A DNA stretch of 64,000 bases from the NCBI GenBank assembly GCA_019636445.1, contig JAHBXO010000007.1:62001-126000 (forward strand). Reading direction: 5' to 3'. This stretch comes from Gemmataceae bacterium (GTDB lineage Bacteria > Planctomycetota > Planctomycetia > Gemmatales > Gemmataceae). This document shows positions 63,140 to 64,000 of this stretch, in pieces (position 1 is the first letter of the stretch; each line of letters starts with the position of its first letter). Made by a program: the position numbers and the translations under genes. The notes beneath the pieces are model-generated. The model did not search any database, was not told the DNA's origin, and saw nothing but the letters and a program-made list of their open reading frames with translations.

Positions 63140-63970
63140 TCACATCCGTTCCGCGCCCGCGGTGATGTTGCGGATCGCCTGCATCATCTGCTCGAAGTGC
63201 TCCTCGAACTGCCGGTTGTTCACTTCCTGCTGGAGCACCGTCACGGCGAAGAGGAACAGCACGTCGCTGCCGCTCTTCGGCGGGCGCACGTATTGCAAGA
63301 GGTAGCCACCGTACTGCACGTCCAGCAGGATGCGGCGGTTGCCGCCCTGGCCACCCTTCTCCAGCACGGCATTCATCGACTGGAATTCGCGGTGCAGGTC
63401 GCCGGCCAATTCGAGCCAGTTCGCGATGCGCGCGTCCGCGGACTCCCTCCGGCCGATGGCGTTAAGCCGATCCTGGATCTCCTTACGGTTCACTCCCATC
63501 GCGACGACTTCCGGTCGGGCCTCGTCGCTTTTCGCGAGGCGCAGCAGCACGGCGAAGTCGATGCCGCCGCGCAGTCCGGAATAGTACTGCACCGCTTTCG
63601 GGAGTTGCTTGAGCTTGCGGAAGGAACCGGGATCGCGCGGCAGACGGAACTGGCAGAACGCCAGCATGCCGAGGATGACGAAGGCGTTCAGCAGGGCGAA
63701 GCCGGCGATCATGACCGGTCCGGGCGCGCGTTCCTCGAGGACGAGCGTGCCGAGCGGAGAGAACCAGTCGAAGGGGTTGTTCGATTTGGCATGGTCGCGG
63801 AGCAGCCCGACGGCACCGGCGAAGAAGCCGCCGGCGACGAGCAGCCATGTCAGGCGGTGCGCGTTGACGATGATGCGGACGAGCGGCCGGCCGAAGACGG
63901 CGCGCAACACGGCGAAGACCGCGGCCGAGATCGCGGCGACTTTCGTCAGGTCGGTGACGTTCCAATCCAC
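63140..63970 (-). CDS. Membrane protein of unknown function
   Basis: 276 residues. Three N-terminal membrane helices (about 10-30, 40-60 and 85-105) precede a soluble alpha-helical domain (about 120-275). The last part, FAVTVLQQEVNNRQFEEHFE, suggests a coiled coil. No motif or family was recognised. It converges on the FG-GAP gene with 4 bp between them. Its start may be the ATG at 63970; upstream sequence runs to the window edge. Confidence 0.75.
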   Translation of the reverse strand: MDWNVTDLTKVAAISAAVFAVLRAVFGRPLVRIIVNAHRLTWLLVAGGFFAGAVGLLRDHAKSNNPFDWFSPLGTLVLEERAPGPVMIAGFALLNAFVILGMLAFCQFRLPRDPGSFRKLKQLPKAVQYYSGLRGGIDFAVLLRLAKSDEARPEVVAMGVNRKEIQDRLNAIGRRESADARIANWLELAGDLHREFQSMNAVLEKGGQGGNRRILLDVQYGGYLLQYVRPPKSGSDVLFLFAVTVLQQEVNNRQFEEHFEQMMQAIRNITAGAERM

Positions 63971-64000
63971 GCAGCACCCCTGCCGGTTATTCGTGCGGCG

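Overview
The window is GC-rich, gene-dense chromosomal DNA that looks like a planctomycete, most likely of the Gemmata group (Gemmataceae). The inference rests on content: a TIGR02996 repeat-companion/LRR protein, Tat-exported Gfo/Idh/MocA oxidoreductases, a Uma2 protein, a Ser/Thr kinase with a DLG instead of a DFG motif, secreted PQQ-propeller, squalene-cyclase-like and NPCBM proteins, PIN-domain toxin modules, and an extracellular FG-GAP protein whose N-terminus has the motif LDARDLPS. No rRNA, tRNA, CRISPR array, prophage or transposase gene was found.

Layout. 1-19.7 kb (+): the end of a PQQ/TPR propeller protein, then a squalene-cyclase-fold secreted protein, a MoxR AAA+ ATPase, a DUF58 protein, two large membrane VWA proteins, a 1,098-residue membrane/coiled-coil protein, a low-complexity secreted protein and a small secreted protein, ending at a good intrinsic terminator. 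19.9-26.7 kb (+): an NPCBM protein and three tandem HtrA/trypsin-like PDZ proteins, of which only the first keeps its catalytic triad. 27-34.4 kb: fatty-acid desaturase, Ser/Thr kinase, divergent AnmK-like kinase (-), a class-I amidotransferase homologue lacking its cysteine (-), Gfo/Idh oxidoreductase (+) and a Uma2 protein (+). 34.4-38.5 kb (-): a housekeeping run aroF-tpiA-secG-yicC-gmk-rpoZ. 38.7-43 kb: two PIN toxin modules around a transglutaminase-like protein and an unknown protein. 43-49.3 kb (-): second Gfo/Idh protein, membrane protein, M2 peptidase, UbiA-type prenyltransferase, esterase, peroxiredoxin. 49.5-56 kb: infC, a nucleotidyltransferase, ribF, TIGR02996/LRR protein, radical SAM protein, ABC-2 permease. 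56-60.5 kb (-): response regulator, large hybrid histidine kinase and a thioredoxin-fold protein. 60.8-64 kb: FG-GAP/IPT secreted protein and a membrane protein.

Two themes go beyond ordinary annotation. First, many intergenic gaps are occupied by long, often near-perfect inverted repeats falling into several sequence families (up to four copies each in this window), placed in co-directional, divergent and convergent gaps alike; the two arms of each copy resemble each other more than they resemble other copies. Second, an unusual share of the enzymes lack key catalytic residues (two HtrA-like proteases, a fused alpha/beta hydrolase, a glutamine-amidotransferase homologue, a Gfo/Idh protein), suggesting repeated recruitment of enzyme folds for binding or scaffolding. 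A PIN toxin module flanked by a 43-bp direct repeat of the neighbouring gene's 3' end, and an infC gene that appears to start at ATC, are also notable. All family assignments were made by eye from motifs, without database searches.
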